Shown here piece by piece: positions 7,591 through 15,553 of a stretch of DNA of 34,822 bases (the first letter of the stretch is position 1; each line of letters opens with the position of its first letter). The translations under genes were made by a program, and so were the position numbers. Source of the DNA: a bacterium. Lineage in GTDB: Bacteria > Vulcanimicrobiota > Xenobia > Xenobiales > Xenobiaceae. Where the stretch lies: assembly GCA_017458675.1 (NCBI GenBank), contig JAFTAM010000105.1:1-34822 (forward strand). Reading direction: 5' to 3'. Under the pieces are notes generated by a model. That model was not told the DNA's origin. It made no database searches and saw nothing but the letters and a program-made list of their open reading frames with translations.

Positions 7591-8958
7591 ACCTAAACAA
7601 AACTTTGAGAAAACTCTATCTAAAATGTCATCGCTGACATTCTCGCCTGTCAATTCATCTATCCATCTTATACAGTCATGCAAATAGTACAGCAGACAGT
7701 CGCAGGTGACGCCCGAATCCAGATCCCGGAGTAGGGAGGTCAGGTTGTCTCTGAGCTTGACTATAATCTGTCTCTGACGCTGATTGACATTCAGCGGTTT
7801 AGTATTGACATTATCTTTAAGACATATGTCACGAATTTTTTGCTTAATTTCTGCGGTTCCCTGACCGAGCTTCAGGCTGCAGCGGCATATGGCGTCAAGG
7901 GAAAACCTACGCCTCAGCATTTCTTCATCAGCCGTGAGACCGCAGTCCTGTTTATTCAGAAGAAGCAGCAGACGTTTGTCAGGCATTTTGACAACGCTGT
8001 CCAGAACAGTCAGAAAATCTTCGGGTATGTCGCAGCTTCCGTCTATGACAATTATGATCAGCTCGGCTCTGTCAAGAGAACCCTTTGTTTTGGCTATGCC
8101 CAGACTTTCAACGAAATCGTCGGTATCACGGAGACCGGCCGTGTCAGTCACATGCAGACACAGGCCGTCTAAATTGACATATTCAGCCAGCATGTCGCGT
8201 GTAGTGCCGGGGTAGGGGGTGACTAAAGCTCTGTCTTCACCTATGAGCAAATTCCAGAGAGTCGATTTGCCGGCATTGGGAGGTCCGATTAAAACCGTCT
8301 CAATCCCTTCGGTAAGCGTACGCCCTCGGGAGGCCATGGAGATAATGCCTTCAACCTCTTCGAGAACAGCCTCGCAGTTATCACGCATTACAGACATATC
8401 GGAGCTTACAAACTCGTCGCCGTAATCGATCTCCGCCTCGTATCTGGCTGCGACATCTAAAATTTTGTCTTTAACCGACTTAATATGAGCTGACAGAGAA
8501 CCGCCCAGACAGGCGGCAGCCAACGCAGCTCCGTCTTTTGAGCGGGCCTGAATTAACGCCAAAACAGCCTCGACTTCCGCTAAATCCATTTTGCCTGACA
8601 TAAAGGCTCTGTAGGTAAACTCGCCGGGATGAGCCAGACGGGCGCCGGCCGCTACGCATAAGTCTACGATAATGTTGGGGACGGCCAGTCCGCCGTGACA
8701 GTGAATTTCAACGACATCCTCGCCGGTGTAGGAATGGGGGGCGGGCATGTAAACTGTCAGAGCTTCGTCTATGACGTTGTCTTCACCGTCCGATATTTTG
8801 CAGAAATACATACGGCGGGGAATCCAGCCAGGGGATTTCCTGACGACCTCTTCAGCTGTCCTAAGAGAATCGGGACCGCTTAAACGCACAATGGCCACGC
8901 CGCCGGAACCCGGAGGAGTGGCCACCGCAGCTATAGTATCTGCAAAGCTATTATTCAC
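7585..8958 (-). CDS. mnmE: tRNA modification GTPase MnmE (TrmE)
   Basis: The 457-residue product shows all three MnmE parts. An N-terminal formyl-THF-binding domain begins DTIAAVATPPGSGGVAIVRL and includes EIHCHGG. Helical segments flank an inserted Ras-like G domain with G1 GPPNAGKST (about 225-233), DTAGLR (about 270) and NKQD (about 337). The C-terminal tail is CLGK, against CIGK in most homologues, keeping the Cys. It works with MnmG on U34 of tRNA. The start is GTG at 8958. It sits after khpB and before mnmG in the conserved rpmH-to-mnmG order, with a hairpin separating it from khpB. Codon choice repeatedly creates TGTCA/TGACA. Confidence 0.96.
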   Translation of the reverse strand: MNNSFADTIAAVATPPGSGGVAIVRLSGPDSLRTAEEVVRKSPGWIPRRMYFCKISDGEDNVIDEALTVYMPAPHSYTGEDVVEIHCHGGLAVPNIIVDLCVAAGARLAHPGEFTYRAFMSGKMDLAEVEAVLALIQARSKDGAALAAACLGGSLSAHIKSVKDKILDVAARYEAEIDYGDEFVSSDMSVMRDNCEAVLEEVEGIISMASRGRTLTEGIETVLIGPPNAGKSTLWNLLIGEDRALVTPYPGTTRDMLAEYVNLDGLCLHVTDTAGLRDTDDFVESLGIAKTKGSLDRAELIIIVIDGSCDIPEDFLTVLDSVVKMPDKRLLLLLNKQDCGLTADEEMLRRRFSLDAICRCSLKLGQGTAEIKQKIRDICLKDNVNTKPLNVNQRQRQIIVKLRDNLTSLLRDLDSGVTCDCLLYYLHDCIRWIDELTGENVSDDILDRVFSKFCLGK

Positions 8959-8984
8959 AAAAACAACTTCTCTTTTTACCTATA

Positions 8985-9023
8985 AAATAAGAGAGCCGTT
9001 AAACCGGTGCCGGGCGGCTCTCC
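8985..9023 (-). terminator. Probable terminator after khpB/jag
   Basis: GAGAGCCG (8992-8999) pairs with CGGCTCTC (9016-9023), an 8-bp GC-rich stem with a 16-nt loop. On the minus strand it is followed by TTATTTTA. It lies about 30 nt past the khpB stop and just ahead of mnmE, so mnmE likely has its own promoter or is reached by read-through. Confidence 0.65.
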
Positions 9024-9054
9024 AAATCTGCTGCAGCTCTCTATATAAACAGCT

Positions 9055-9570
9055 TTAACGTACAGGCTGAATGACGACGCACCTATCCGGCTCTTCGCCT
9101 TCGGAATAAGTCTTCACCGCCGGATTATTGTGCAGACAGACGTGAATAATGCGGCGATCACAGGCCGGCATAGGCTCCAAAACTACCTCTTTGCCTTCGC
9201 GAACCGCCACTAAAGCCTCCTGATGAGCCTGAGTGCGCAAATGTCTTTCGCGGCGTTCACGGTAGCCTTCAATATCGACAATTATCTTGTGCTCAACCAG
9301 CTGCTGACGGGAATTTATCACTCCGACAATATACTGCAGCGCCTCAAGCGTAGCGCCGTGGCGGCCTATAAGAATTCCCAGGCCTTCGCCTTCTACAAAG
9401 TAGCGGGTGTGGTCGGTGCGTTCCTCCCATTCTATATCTACATTTTCAAAACCCATGTGGGTAACGATATCATACAGAACGTCAGCTATAGGATCGTCGT
9501 CCTCTTCAAAAAATTCTTCCTTATCGTAGGTTTCTTCGTAATCTTCCTCATTGCCGTAAACTTTAGACAT
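9055..9570 (-). CDS. khpB: KH-R3H RNA-binding protein KhpB (Jag/SpoIIIJ-associated)
   Basis: The 171-residue product has a KH domain with the GxxG loop as LIGRHGATLEALQYIV (about 67-82). It ends with an R3H domain whose signature is RRIIHVCLHNN...SEGEEPDR (about 138-165). Instead of the Jag-N domain of larger homologues it starts with about 25 very acidic residues. It is an RNA-binding protein, cytoplasmic, linked in other bacteria to cell elongation and mRNA control. The position directly downstream of yidC on the same strand is the conserved order. Confidence 0.92.
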   Translation of the reverse strand: MSKVYGNEEDYEETYDKEEFFEEDDDPIADVLYDIVTHMGFENVDIEWEERTDHTRYFVEGEGLGILIGRHGATLEALQYIVGVINSRQQLVEHKIIVDIEGYRERRERHLRTQAHQEALVAVREGKEVVLEPMPACDRRIIHVCLHNNPAVKTYSEGEEPDRCVVIQPVR

Positions 9571-9633
9571 AAAGCTTACCCCCGTAATTCAAATGTAATA
9601 AATTTAATTATAAAAAAGTCTGATACAATCAAT

Positions 9634-10305
9634 TTAGCGAGCCGAAGGCGACTTCATCATAACTGCCTGCTGAACTATAGTTAAGAGAGAAAATACGCTC
9701 CAATAAAGTATCAAAGCGCAGGGCCAATTGTAAGCCCACATCATCCAGGTAAACATAACCGTCATTATTAAAGCCATCTGCTTCTGCTGACCTGCCGCCT
9801 GTGCATTGCTGGCGGGAGTAAGTCGCTGAGAAAGATACATGGTCAGTCCGTAAAAAAGAATCATGGGAAGATCGCGGCCGGCCAGACTGGAAGCTAAAAA
9901 ATTTGGAAAAAGGTTCTGTAAGGGACCCGGATATATCCACATAAAATAAGCGTTTTCAAAGAGATGCTGATCCACCATGATAGCCCGCCATATAGCAAAA
10001 AGAATAGGCATCTGAATCAGCATGGGCAGGCAGCCCATAAAAGGATTGACTTTATGATCGCGGTAAAGCTCCATTTGCTTCTGCTGCATAGTCTGAGGAT
10101 CGTCTTTATACTTCTCCTGCAGCTTGGCCAGTTCCGGCTGCAGCTTCTGCATATCCTTCATGGCCTGGTACTGCTGCTTAGTGGGTATATAGAGCAGAAG
10201 CTTTATGCATACGGCAAAAACAACCAGCGCCAAACCGTAAGAATGGGTAACGCTCTCTATGCCTCTGAGCAAAGATATCATTAAAGTGGCGACAGAATCA
10301 ATCAT
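9634..10305 (-). CDS. yidC: Membrane protein insertase YidC (short form)
   Basis: The 223-residue product consists of the conserved YidC/Oxa1 core: HSYGLALVVFAVCIKLLLYIPT (first core transmembrane segment), a basic coiled cytoplasmic loop (KLQPELAKLQEKYKDDPQTM), then NPFMGCLPMLIQMPILFAIW and three more membrane segments. The large periplasmic P1 domain of proteobacterial YidC is missing, as in the Gram-positive type. It inserts membrane proteins with or without SecYEG. It is the third gene after rpmH, with yidD upstream. Confidence 0.94.
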   Translation of the reverse strand: MIDSVATLMISLLRGIESVTHSYGLALVVFAVCIKLLLYIPTKQQYQAMKDMQKLQPELAKLQEKYKDDPQTMQQKQMELYRDHKVNPFMGCLPMLIQMPILFAIWRAIMVDQHLFENAYFMWIYPGPLQNLFPNFLASSLAGRDLPMILFYGLTMYLSQRLTPASNAQAAGQQKQMALIMTVMFTWMMWAYNWPCALILYWSVFSLLTIVQQAVMMKSPSAR

Positions 10306-10393
10306 CTGTTAGTCAATCCTACTAAGTCAATTATTTCGCTGCGCTGCTGAACAAAAAACTGAATTTCCCAAGGAAACTCAGCCGCCGGCATAA

Positions 10394-10612
10394 TCAAGGG
10401 ACAGGATCGTCTCCGCTATGCTTATTAAAGGGATTGCAGCGCAAAATCCGCCACGCACCCATCAAGGATCCCCGCCAAAAACCGTATTTTACTATAGCCT
10501 GACGGGTGTATTCCGAACAAGTCGGCCTGAATCTGCATACTGCCGGAGTATAACGGGAAATACACTGATAGCCCCTTATAAAAAGCTCGGCGCCCTGGGC
10601 TAAAAGACTCAT
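10394..10612 (-). CDS. yidD: Membrane protein insertion efficiency factor YidD
   Basis: The product has 72 residues and ends with the family signature: [22 protein letters not shown] then [28 protein letters not shown] and DPVP. YidD is a small membrane-associated protein that helps YidC-dependent insertion. The start is ATG at 10612, which overlaps the rnpA stop as ATGA (translational coupling). A frame extends upstream to 10753, but that part is antisense-like overlap with rnpA and not conserved. Confidence 0.92.
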   Translation of the reverse strand: MSLLAQGAELFIRGYQCISRYTPAVCRFRPTCSEYTRQAIVKYGFWRGSLMGAWRILRCNPFNKHSGDDPVP

Positions 10613-10980
10613 ATCTGCAGTTCTTCCGGCCTCGCAGCTGTCTCCGCGCTCCTGAGAATCCCGGCTCTGCCGCAAAGATTCAAAAACTTCTTCTCCAGAA
10701 GAGCAAAGCGAAGCTTCTCCGCATTCCGTCTGGCTAAAAGAATCAGATCCCATTTCACATCCAGTTTATGCTCATTAAGACGGCAGATCTCCCGAAGTCT
10801 CCGGCGGATACGGTTTCTGACAACCGCCCCGCCGAATTTTTTACTTACGCAGAAAGCGAACCTCGTTTCAGAAAATCTTCCGGAACGCTTAAAAGCATAT
10901 AAAACTATCTCCGAGGAGCTCAAAGAAATACCACGCCGAAATACGCGATCAAAATCCTTCGACCTGGTCAGAGTTATCAT
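10609..10980 (-). CDS. rnpA: Ribonuclease P protein component
   Basis: The 123-residue basic product has the RnpA hallmarks: an N-terminal [14 protein letters not shown], the central strand [27 protein letters not shown] containing the RNR box, then [10 protein letters not shown]. It binds the RNase P RNA to mature tRNA 5' ends. It lies six nucleotides after rpmH on the same strand and overlaps yidD by four nucleotides, so these are one transcript. Confidence 0.95.
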   Translation of the reverse strand: MITLTRSKDFDRVFRRGISLSSSEIVLYAFKRSGRFSETRFAFCVSKKFGGAVVRNRIRRRLREICRLNEHKLDVKWDLILLARRNAEKLRFALLEKKFLNLCGRAGILRSAETAARPEELQI

Positions 10981-10986
10981 ACTCTG

Positions 10987-11121
10987 TTAAGCGCAGATAC
11001 GCTTGCGGCCCTTAGCGCGGCGGCGGGCTAAAACCTTGCGTCCGCCGGTAGTGGCCATTCTGGCGAAAAATCCGTGATTGACTTTTCTGTACTTGCGATG
11101 CGGCTGGAAAGTGCGTTTCAT
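10987..11121 (-). CDS. rpmH: 50S ribosomal protein L34
   Basis: The reading frame encodes 44 residues beginning [20 protein letters not shown] and ending GRKRICA. This is the canonical L34 sequence and length. A strong ribosome binding site, GGAGGA, precedes the ATG at 11121. It is the first gene of the minus-strand block, divergent from dnaA, which is the classic arrangement flanking a chromosomal origin. Confidence 0.97.
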   Translation of the reverse strand: MKRTFQPHRKYRKVNHGFFARMATTGGRKVLARRRAKGRKRICA

Positions 11122-11410
11122 TTTTTCAATTCCTCCAAAATATTATGAACACTCTTATTCCCATTAAACGATATCTAATCTATTTAAAATGAGAAGTTTC
11201 CGAAGGCTTACATAAAACATAATGAATTATTAAGTCTCCGTCCCAAAACCTCATGAAATCTGAGCCTTGTTTAATTATCCTTCCGAAAGGCCGCCGGGCC
11301 AATATCAAAATACGATAAAAAAACCAATATATGAGCTATAGCAGTTTACAACCCAAAAGCCAGAATGTCAACGGCAAAAAGCTCAACAATAAAAAAAACT
11401 CTATTCAATT

Positions 11411-11507
11411 AAAGTTATTAACTTTTAAACAAGTTATCAACAATAAGAAATACAGATATTTTCGAGCAAAGTCTAAAGTTATTAACTTTTTAACAAAGTT
11501 ATCAACA
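11411..11507 (+). repeat. Two 32-33-nt direct repeats ending in DnaA boxes
   Basis: Copies at 11411-11442 and 11475-11507 start 64 nt apart. They differ by a one-base insertion and a T/A change in the link. The inner AAAGTTATTAACTTT is itself palindromic around TTAA. Confidence 0.8.
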
Positions 11508-11582
11508 GCTTTATCAACCGATAAAAAGATTTTTTATTGAAAACGGTCGCTAAAACTTTACAAAAATTGAAAATTTTTTAAT

Positions 11583-11609
11583 TTGACCAAACCGGATAAT
11601 TATGATAAT
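11583..11609 (+). promoter_or_regulatory. Possible dnaA promoter
   Basis: TTGACC (11583-11588) is followed after 15 nt by GATAAT (11604-11609). The boxes are good but the spacing is short. The reverse DnaA-like box at 11642-11650 would lie just downstream of the start point, which would allow autorepression. Confidence 0.35.
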
Positions 11610-11826
11610 TTGTAAAAAGAATGTATATTTTTACTTAAAGCTGTTGATAACTTGTTTATAATGTGGAAAAATAGCACATAAAAAAACACCATAAAGACGA
11701 TTTTTTTAAATTAATCCTCTAAAAAAAATAAATTAACATATAATTACCAGAAAAAATTATCTTTTTCACATTACATAATCAGTTTTTTAACAAAATTTGC
11801 ACAAAACCGTAAGGATACGTTTTCAT

Positions 11827-13257
11827 ATGAACAGCAGCAGTTCAGATCAGTGGCTAAAAATAATGTGGGATGAGTTTCTCAGAGAAATTAAGAAGGACGT
11901 AGTCGCCGCCATTCTTAAAGATCAGTGTTATCCCGCCGAATTGACAGACGACACGCTGGTAATTGTAGCCAAAAATCCTTTCATAAGAGATTTCCTGAAT
12001 AAAGACGACAGATTCGAGGATATTATTTCAGCTCTGAGGATAAGCTTCAACAGTCAGTCCATCAAAGCGAAAATAATTATAGAATCCAAAGAACGTGAAA
12101 TCCGCCCAAATTCCGCTGCAGAACAAATACTGAAACACGCTGACGCCGACAGCAATGAAGTCAGCTTTCCCGAAAAAACTACAGAAAATCTGCCCGATAA
12201 GCAAATTGCCTATGAGAAAAAAGCACTTGACAGCAACATACAGACAGATTTAACCTTTGAAAATTTCGTCTGCAGTCCCAATAACGACGTAGCCAGAGCC
12301 ACAGCCTTAGCCGTTGCCAGCAACCCCGGAAAACAGCATAATCCTTTCTTTCTCTACTCCGGAGTAGGTTTGGGAAAAACCCACTTAATGAATGCTATAG
12401 GCAATTATATAATCGAAAATTATCCGAAGCTTAAGATACTTTATATTTCCGCGGAACAGTTCAACAATGAATTTATCCAGTCTATAACGACATCCGCTTC
12501 CGCGCCTCAGGCTTTCAGAGATAAATTTCGCAGCGTAGACGTACTGCTGATCGACGACGTACACTTTATAATCGGCAAACAGCGCGTTCAGGAGGAGCTG
12601 TTTCAAACCATAGAAACGCTCAGAAACAGCAAGCGTCAGATAGTTATATCCAGCGACCGTCCTCCCAATCAGATGAAAGACATAATCGACAGACTTAAGA
12701 GCAGATTCAAATGGAGCGGAGTTTTTGATATCCAGCCGCCGGATCTCGAAACCAGAATCGCCATTCTTAACCAAAAAACTAAAAACATGGACATCGATAT
12801 TCAGGACGACAAGGCTTTATTCTATATAGCTTCGGAGTTCACTTCCAACATAAGAGAGCTGGAAGGAGCGCTGACAAAAGCTATAACTTACTGCAACGTC
12901 CGCAAAGTAGAATTCAGCCTGCCCAACGTAAAAACAGCGCTTCAAGACTTGCTTGAAAATTCATCAAAAAACAAAATTGACGCTGATAAAATCAAAAAAA
13001 CCGTATGCGAATATTTTAATATAACAGAAGAAGAAATAGTCGGCAAAAGAAAAGAACAAAGAATCGCCAAACCCAGACAAATAGCCATGTATCTATGCAG
13101 AAAACTGATTCCCGAAATGTCTTACCCGGACATCGGCGAGTATTTCGGCAGAGATCATTCTACGGCAATACACGCCTATAACAAAGTCGAAGAAAACTTA
13201 AACGACAGCTACTATCAAACTTCTCTGTCCAATCTGGAGGAAAAACTCAAACAGTAA
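11827..13257 (+). CDS. dnaA: Chromosomal replication initiator protein DnaA
   Basis: From the ATG at 11827 the product has 476 residues. Domain I (about 1-90) and a polar linker lead into the AAA+ core (LTFENFVCSPNND onwards). Walker A is GVGLGKTHL (about 178) and Walker B is VLLIDDVHFI (about 238). Domain IV ends with the DnaA-box-binding signature GRDHSTAIHAYNKV (about 438-451). It binds the boxes upstream and downstream and melts the origin. AAGGAT stands about 10 nt before this ATG; the longer frame from a TTG at 11797 has no such site. The gene is A/T-rich at third positions compared with gyrB and gyrA. It is followed by 287 non-coding nucleotides and dnaN. Confidence 0.97.
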   Translation: MNSSSSDQWLKIMWDEFLREIKKDVVAAILKDQCYPAELTDDTLVIVAKNPFIRDFLNKDDRFEDIISALRISFNSQSIKAKIIIESKEREIRPNSAAEQILKHADADSNEVSFPEKTTENLPDKQIAYEKKALDSNIQTDLTFENFVCSPNNDVARATALAVASNPGKQHNPFFLYSGVGLGKTHLMNAIGNYIIENYPKLKILYISAEQFNNEFIQSITTSASAPQAFRDKFRSVDVLLIDDVHFIIGKQRVQEELFQTIETLRNSKRQIVISSDRPPNQMKDIIDRLKSRFKWSGVFDIQPPDLETRIAILNQKTKNMDIDIQDDKALFYIASEFTSNIRELEGALTKAITYCNVRKVEFSLPNVKTALQDLLENSSKNKIDADKIKKTVCEYFNITEEEIVGKRKEQRIAKPRQIAMYLCRKLIPEMSYPDIGEYFGRDHSTAIHAYNKVEENLNDSYYQTSLSNLEEKLKQ

Positions 13258-13544
13258 ACTGTAGAATAAAAGTTCAAAAAATGTTTAAAATTATTAACAT
13301 AAACCCCACAAACAATTAAAACATCATGTTTAATAAGTGTTAAAAAATAATTTACACGAAAGGAAGTTATGCTATACACATTTTTAAACAAAATATGTTC
13401 AAAAAATGTTGACCGAAAAGACTTCCTGCAAACAAATTATTAAACTAAAAAAAACCGAAATTTTAAGGAAAAAAACACTTTTAAACAGATTTAACAGCCC
13501 CTACTAATACTACTACTATATAATATAAAAACGAGGAAAGCCAC
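13258..13544 (+). promoter_or_regulatory. dnaA-dnaN spacer with DnaA-trio-like unwinding element
   Basis: At 13501-13518 the sequence is CTACTAATACTACTACTA, i.e. TAG repeats on the other strand, directly preceded by GCCC and followed by TATAATATAAAA. This matches the layout of the B. subtilis unwinding element: GC-rich segment, DnaA-trios in the same orientation relative to dnaA-dnaN, then AT-rich DNA. A weak DnaA box, CTATACACA (8 of 9 against TTATACACA), is at 13372-13380. I infer that strand opening begins here. GAGGAAAG before 13545 is the dnaN ribosome binding site. Confidence 0.7.
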
Positions 13545-14666
13545 ATGCACATAAGCTGCGAAAAAAACAAACTCAAAAGCGCTATCGACCAAGTATCCAA
13601 AGCTATAACTTCAAAACAGCTTCTTCCCATACTCGGTCACATACTCTTCGAAACCACCGAAGACAATAAACTCAAACTTACAGCCTCTTCGTTAGACATA
13701 GGTATAACTTGCAAAATAGAAACTGACGAAATTAGAGAGCCTGGAACAACTACTTGCTCAGCAAAAGTTATATCTGAAATTGTCAATAACATGCCTTCAG
13801 GCCTTATTAATTTGGATATTGACTCAAATATAAATTCTGAACTGATAGTCAGCAATAACTTTTCTATTTTTAAAGTTATGACTCTGCCCAGCGAAGAATT
13901 TCCCAAAAGCATCAAGCCGCAGGAATGCGAATCTATAAACGTCTCCGCCGAAGACTTCTGCGACGCCGTAAATAAATCGGCCATTTCCATCGCCGATTCC
14001 AGCGAATCCAGGCCCATAATGCAGGGACTTTCCATAAAATTCGCCGGCGATGAAATCCATTTTGTTTCTACCGACGGCAAGAGACTTTCAAAAGCGGTCG
14101 TAAAAACCGCCGAAAACCGGGAAAAAGATCAAATCATAGTTCCCGGCAAACCTCTCAACGAACTGCTGAAAATTATAAATAAGGAAGAAAGCATACAGAT
14201 ACAGTACAGCAAGACTCACTTATTCGTAAATACGGAAAACACGAGCTTTTTCTGCAAACTTATCGAAGGCAGCTATCCCGATTATGAAAAGGTCATCCCC
14301 AAATCTTTCCAGGGAGTCTGCAAATTAAGCAAAGATATCATAACTTCTGCTATCAACAGAATGATGATAATGGCCAAAGACAGAGATATTCCCAACGTGG
14401 TGAAATTCCACTTTGCCGACGATAAACTGAGCTTAAGCGCCGAAACCAACAGTCTCGGCAGCGCTAATGAAAATCTCGACGTCATTTATCAGGGCGAGGA
14501 ATTGAAAATAGCCTTTAACGGAAAATTCATCCTGGACGCTTTGAAAGTTTTAGACGAAGACGAGATTACTCTGCGCCTTCAGGATAACAAAAACAGCATG
14601 GCCATACAAAACGAGGAAGACGATCAGAGCTTCATTTACATCTGTATGCCTATACGCACGAGATAA
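13545..14666 (+). CDS. dnaN: DNA polymerase III sliding clamp, beta subunit
   Basis: The 373-residue product has the length and three-fold repeated domain layout of bacterial beta clamps. It starts MHISCEKNKLKSAIDQVSKA, has the domain 2 segment ESRPIMQGLSIKF followed by STDGKRL, and ends FIYICMPIRTR, the MPxR C-terminus that forms part of the partner-binding pocket. The clamp encircles DNA and tethers polymerase. It follows dnaA, as usual, but recF is about 5.4 kb away rather than adjacent. Confidence 0.96.
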   Translation: MHISCEKNKLKSAIDQVSKAITSKQLLPILGHILFETTEDNKLKLTASSLDIGITCKIETDEIREPGTTTCSAKVISEIVNNMPSGLINLDIDSNINSELIVSNNFSIFKVMTLPSEEFPKSIKPQECESINVSAEDFCDAVNKSAISIADSSESRPIMQGLSIKFAGDEIHFVSTDGKRLSKAVVKTAENREKDQIIVPGKPLNELLKIINKEESIQIQYSKTHLFVNTENTSFFCKLIEGSYPDYEKVIPKSFQGVCKLSKDIITSAINRMMIMAKDRDIPNVVKFHFADDKLSLSAETNSLGSANENLDVIYQGEELKIAFNGKFILDALKVLDEDEITLRLQDNKNSMAIQNEEDDQSFIYICMPIRTR

Positions 14667-14684
14667 ATCCGCGAAATTCAGCCG

Positions 14685-14739
14685 CTGAACTCGGGACGGG
14701 CTTAAAAACCGCAGAATTGACGGCTCGTCCTGAGTTCGG
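14685..14739 (+). terminator. Long hairpin downstream of dnaN
   Basis: A 17-bp inverted repeat (14685-14701 with 14723-14739) contains three G-T pairs and encloses a loop of about 20 nt. No T-tract follows directly, so it may be a factor-assisted terminator, an RNA-stabilising structure or a remnant of a repeat. It begins about 19 nt past the dnaN stop. Confidence 0.45.
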
Positions 14740-14769
14740 ATATTGAATTAAAAAAGATCGTCAACAAAC

Positions 14770-14798
14770 TTGCTAAAATGCTGAACAAGTGCTAATAT
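14770..14798 (+). promoter_or_regulatory. Sigma-70-type promoter of tRNA-Arg
   Basis: TTGCTA (14770-14775) and TAATAT (14793-14798) are separated by 17 nt. The predicted start point is a few bases before the tRNA at 14811. Confidence 0.6.
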
Positions 14799-14810
14799 TT
14801 TCTGAGTTGT

Positions 14811-14886
14811 GCACCGGTAGCTCAATGGATAGAGCGTCGGTCTCCGGAGCCGAAGGCTGTAGGTTCGATCCCTATCCGGTGCGCCA
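14811..14886 (+). tRNA. tRNA-Arg (anticodon CCG)
   Basis: The 76-nt cloverleaf has acceptor arms GCACCGG and CCGGTGC, an anticodon loop CTCCGGA giving anticodon CCG (reads CGG), a T-loop TTCGATC and an encoded CCA end. It lies 8 nt before the tadA coding region, so the tRNA and tadA may share a transcript. Confidence 0.96.
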
Positions 14887-14894
14887 CTTTTTTT

Positions 14895-15362
14895 ATGAAT
14901 ATTTCCGAACATGAAGAAATATTTATGAGCGAAGCTCTGAAAGAAGCCGAGGCATCCTTAGCGGAGGGAGAAATTCCGGTCGGCGCCGTTATTGTGAAGG
15001 ACGGGAAAATTATTGGGCGCGGACGCAACATGCGGGAACGGAATAAAGATCTTTTTTCCCACGCAGAGATCAACGCCCTCAAAGAGGCTTCCCTCCATTT
15101 AAAGGATTGGCGGCTGGAAGAGTGCGCCATGTACGTTACTTTAGAGCCTTGTCCTATGTGCGCCGGCGCCATACTTCAATCCCGACTGAAAAGTCTCTGT
15201 TTCGGAGCTCTCAGTCCCAGGGAAGGCTGCGCAGGATCAATTGTCAATATTCTGGATTTTCCGGGTATGAGTTGGCAGGTCGAGGTTAACTCCGGTCTTT
15301 TAAAAGAGCGATGCGAAAATATTTTGAAGAAATTTTTTGATTCCAGAAGAAGCAAATATTGA
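14895..15362 (+). CDS. tadA: tRNA-specific adenosine deaminase TadA
   Basis: The 155-residue product has the cytidine/deoxycytidylate deaminase fold. The zinc-binding and catalytic motifs are HAEIN (His and proton-shuttle Glu, about 57-61) and PCPMCAG (about 89-95). GEIPVGAVIV and the C-terminal helix also match TadA. It converts A34 to inosine in tRNA-Arg(ACG). The tRNA immediately upstream is tRNA-Arg(CCG), which is not its substrate, so the pairing looks incidental. The stop codon overlaps the -35 box of the following tRNA-Ser promoter. Confidence 0.94.
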   Translation: MNISEHEEIFMSEALKEAEASLAEGEIPVGAVIVKDGKIIGRGRNMRERNKDLFSHAEINALKEASLHLKDWRLEECAMYVTLEPCPMCAGAILQSRLKSLCFGALSPREGCAGSIVNILDFPGMSWQVEVNSGLLKERCENILKKFFDSRRSKY

Positions 15363-15387
15363 CAAAAAAAACTTAATGTTGGATAAT
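15359..15387 (+). promoter_or_regulatory. Sigma-70-type promoter of tRNA-Ser(CGA)
   Basis: A perfect -35 box TTGACA (15359-15364) is followed after 17 nt by GATAAT (15382-15387). The tRNA starts 18 nt later, allowing a short leader. The -35 box overlaps the end of tadA. Confidence 0.8.
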
Positions 15388-15405
15388 TCTAAAAATTTTA
15401 AATAA

Positions 15406-15501
15406 GGAAAGATGGCAGAGTCCGGTTGAATGCACTCGACTCGAAATCGAGCAGGCGAGCGCAAACTCGTCTCGGGGGTTCGAATCCCTTTCTTTCCGCC
15501 A
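15406..15501 (+). tRNA. tRNA-Ser (anticodon CGA)
   Basis: The 96-nt sequence has acceptor arms GGAAAGA and TCTTTCC, an anticodon loop CTCGAAA giving CGA (reads UCG), a long class II variable arm, a TTCGAAT T-loop and an encoded CCA. A terminator follows directly. Confidence 0.95.
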
Positions 15502-15502
15502 A

Positions 15503-15538
15503 AAAAAAGCTCCGCCTGAATTTCAGCGGAGCTTTTTT
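15503..15538. terminator. Bidirectional terminator between tRNA-Ser and the GT-C gene
   Basis: The hairpin GCTCCGC / GCGGAGC is flanked by A residues on the left and T residues on the right. It can therefore stop the tRNA-Ser transcript on the plus strand and the glycosyltransferase gene on the minus strand, whose stop codon is about 16 nt away. Confidence 0.88.
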
Positions 15539-15553
15539 ACAGTATTTTTGCGA

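Larger units (their letters stand above)
11122..11826. promoter_or_regulatory. rpmH-dnaA intergenic region, upstream part of oriC
   Basis: The 705-nt AT-rich gap has no credible gene. A direct repeat lies at 11411-11442 and 11475-11507; each copy reads AAAGTTATTAACTTTT, then a short A/C-rich link, then the 9-mer TTATCAACA (11434-11442 and 11499-11507). Further boxes are TTATCAACC at 11511-11519 and, in reverse, TGTTGATAA at 11642-11650. They resemble DnaA boxes, with A for C at position 6. The arrangement fits the upstream half of a bipartite oriC and also autoregulation of dnaA. Confidence 0.75.

Noticed and set aside
11331..11540. Open frame of 69 codons upstream of dnaA
   Set aside because: It is made of the Lys/Asn-rich translation of the AT-rich DnaA-box repeats; origin DNA explains it better.
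14811..15362. Functional pairing of TadA with the adjacent tRNA-Arg
   Set aside because: The tRNA has anticodon CCG, while TadA edits A34 of tRNA-Arg(ACG); adjacency alone is not evidence of a new substrate.
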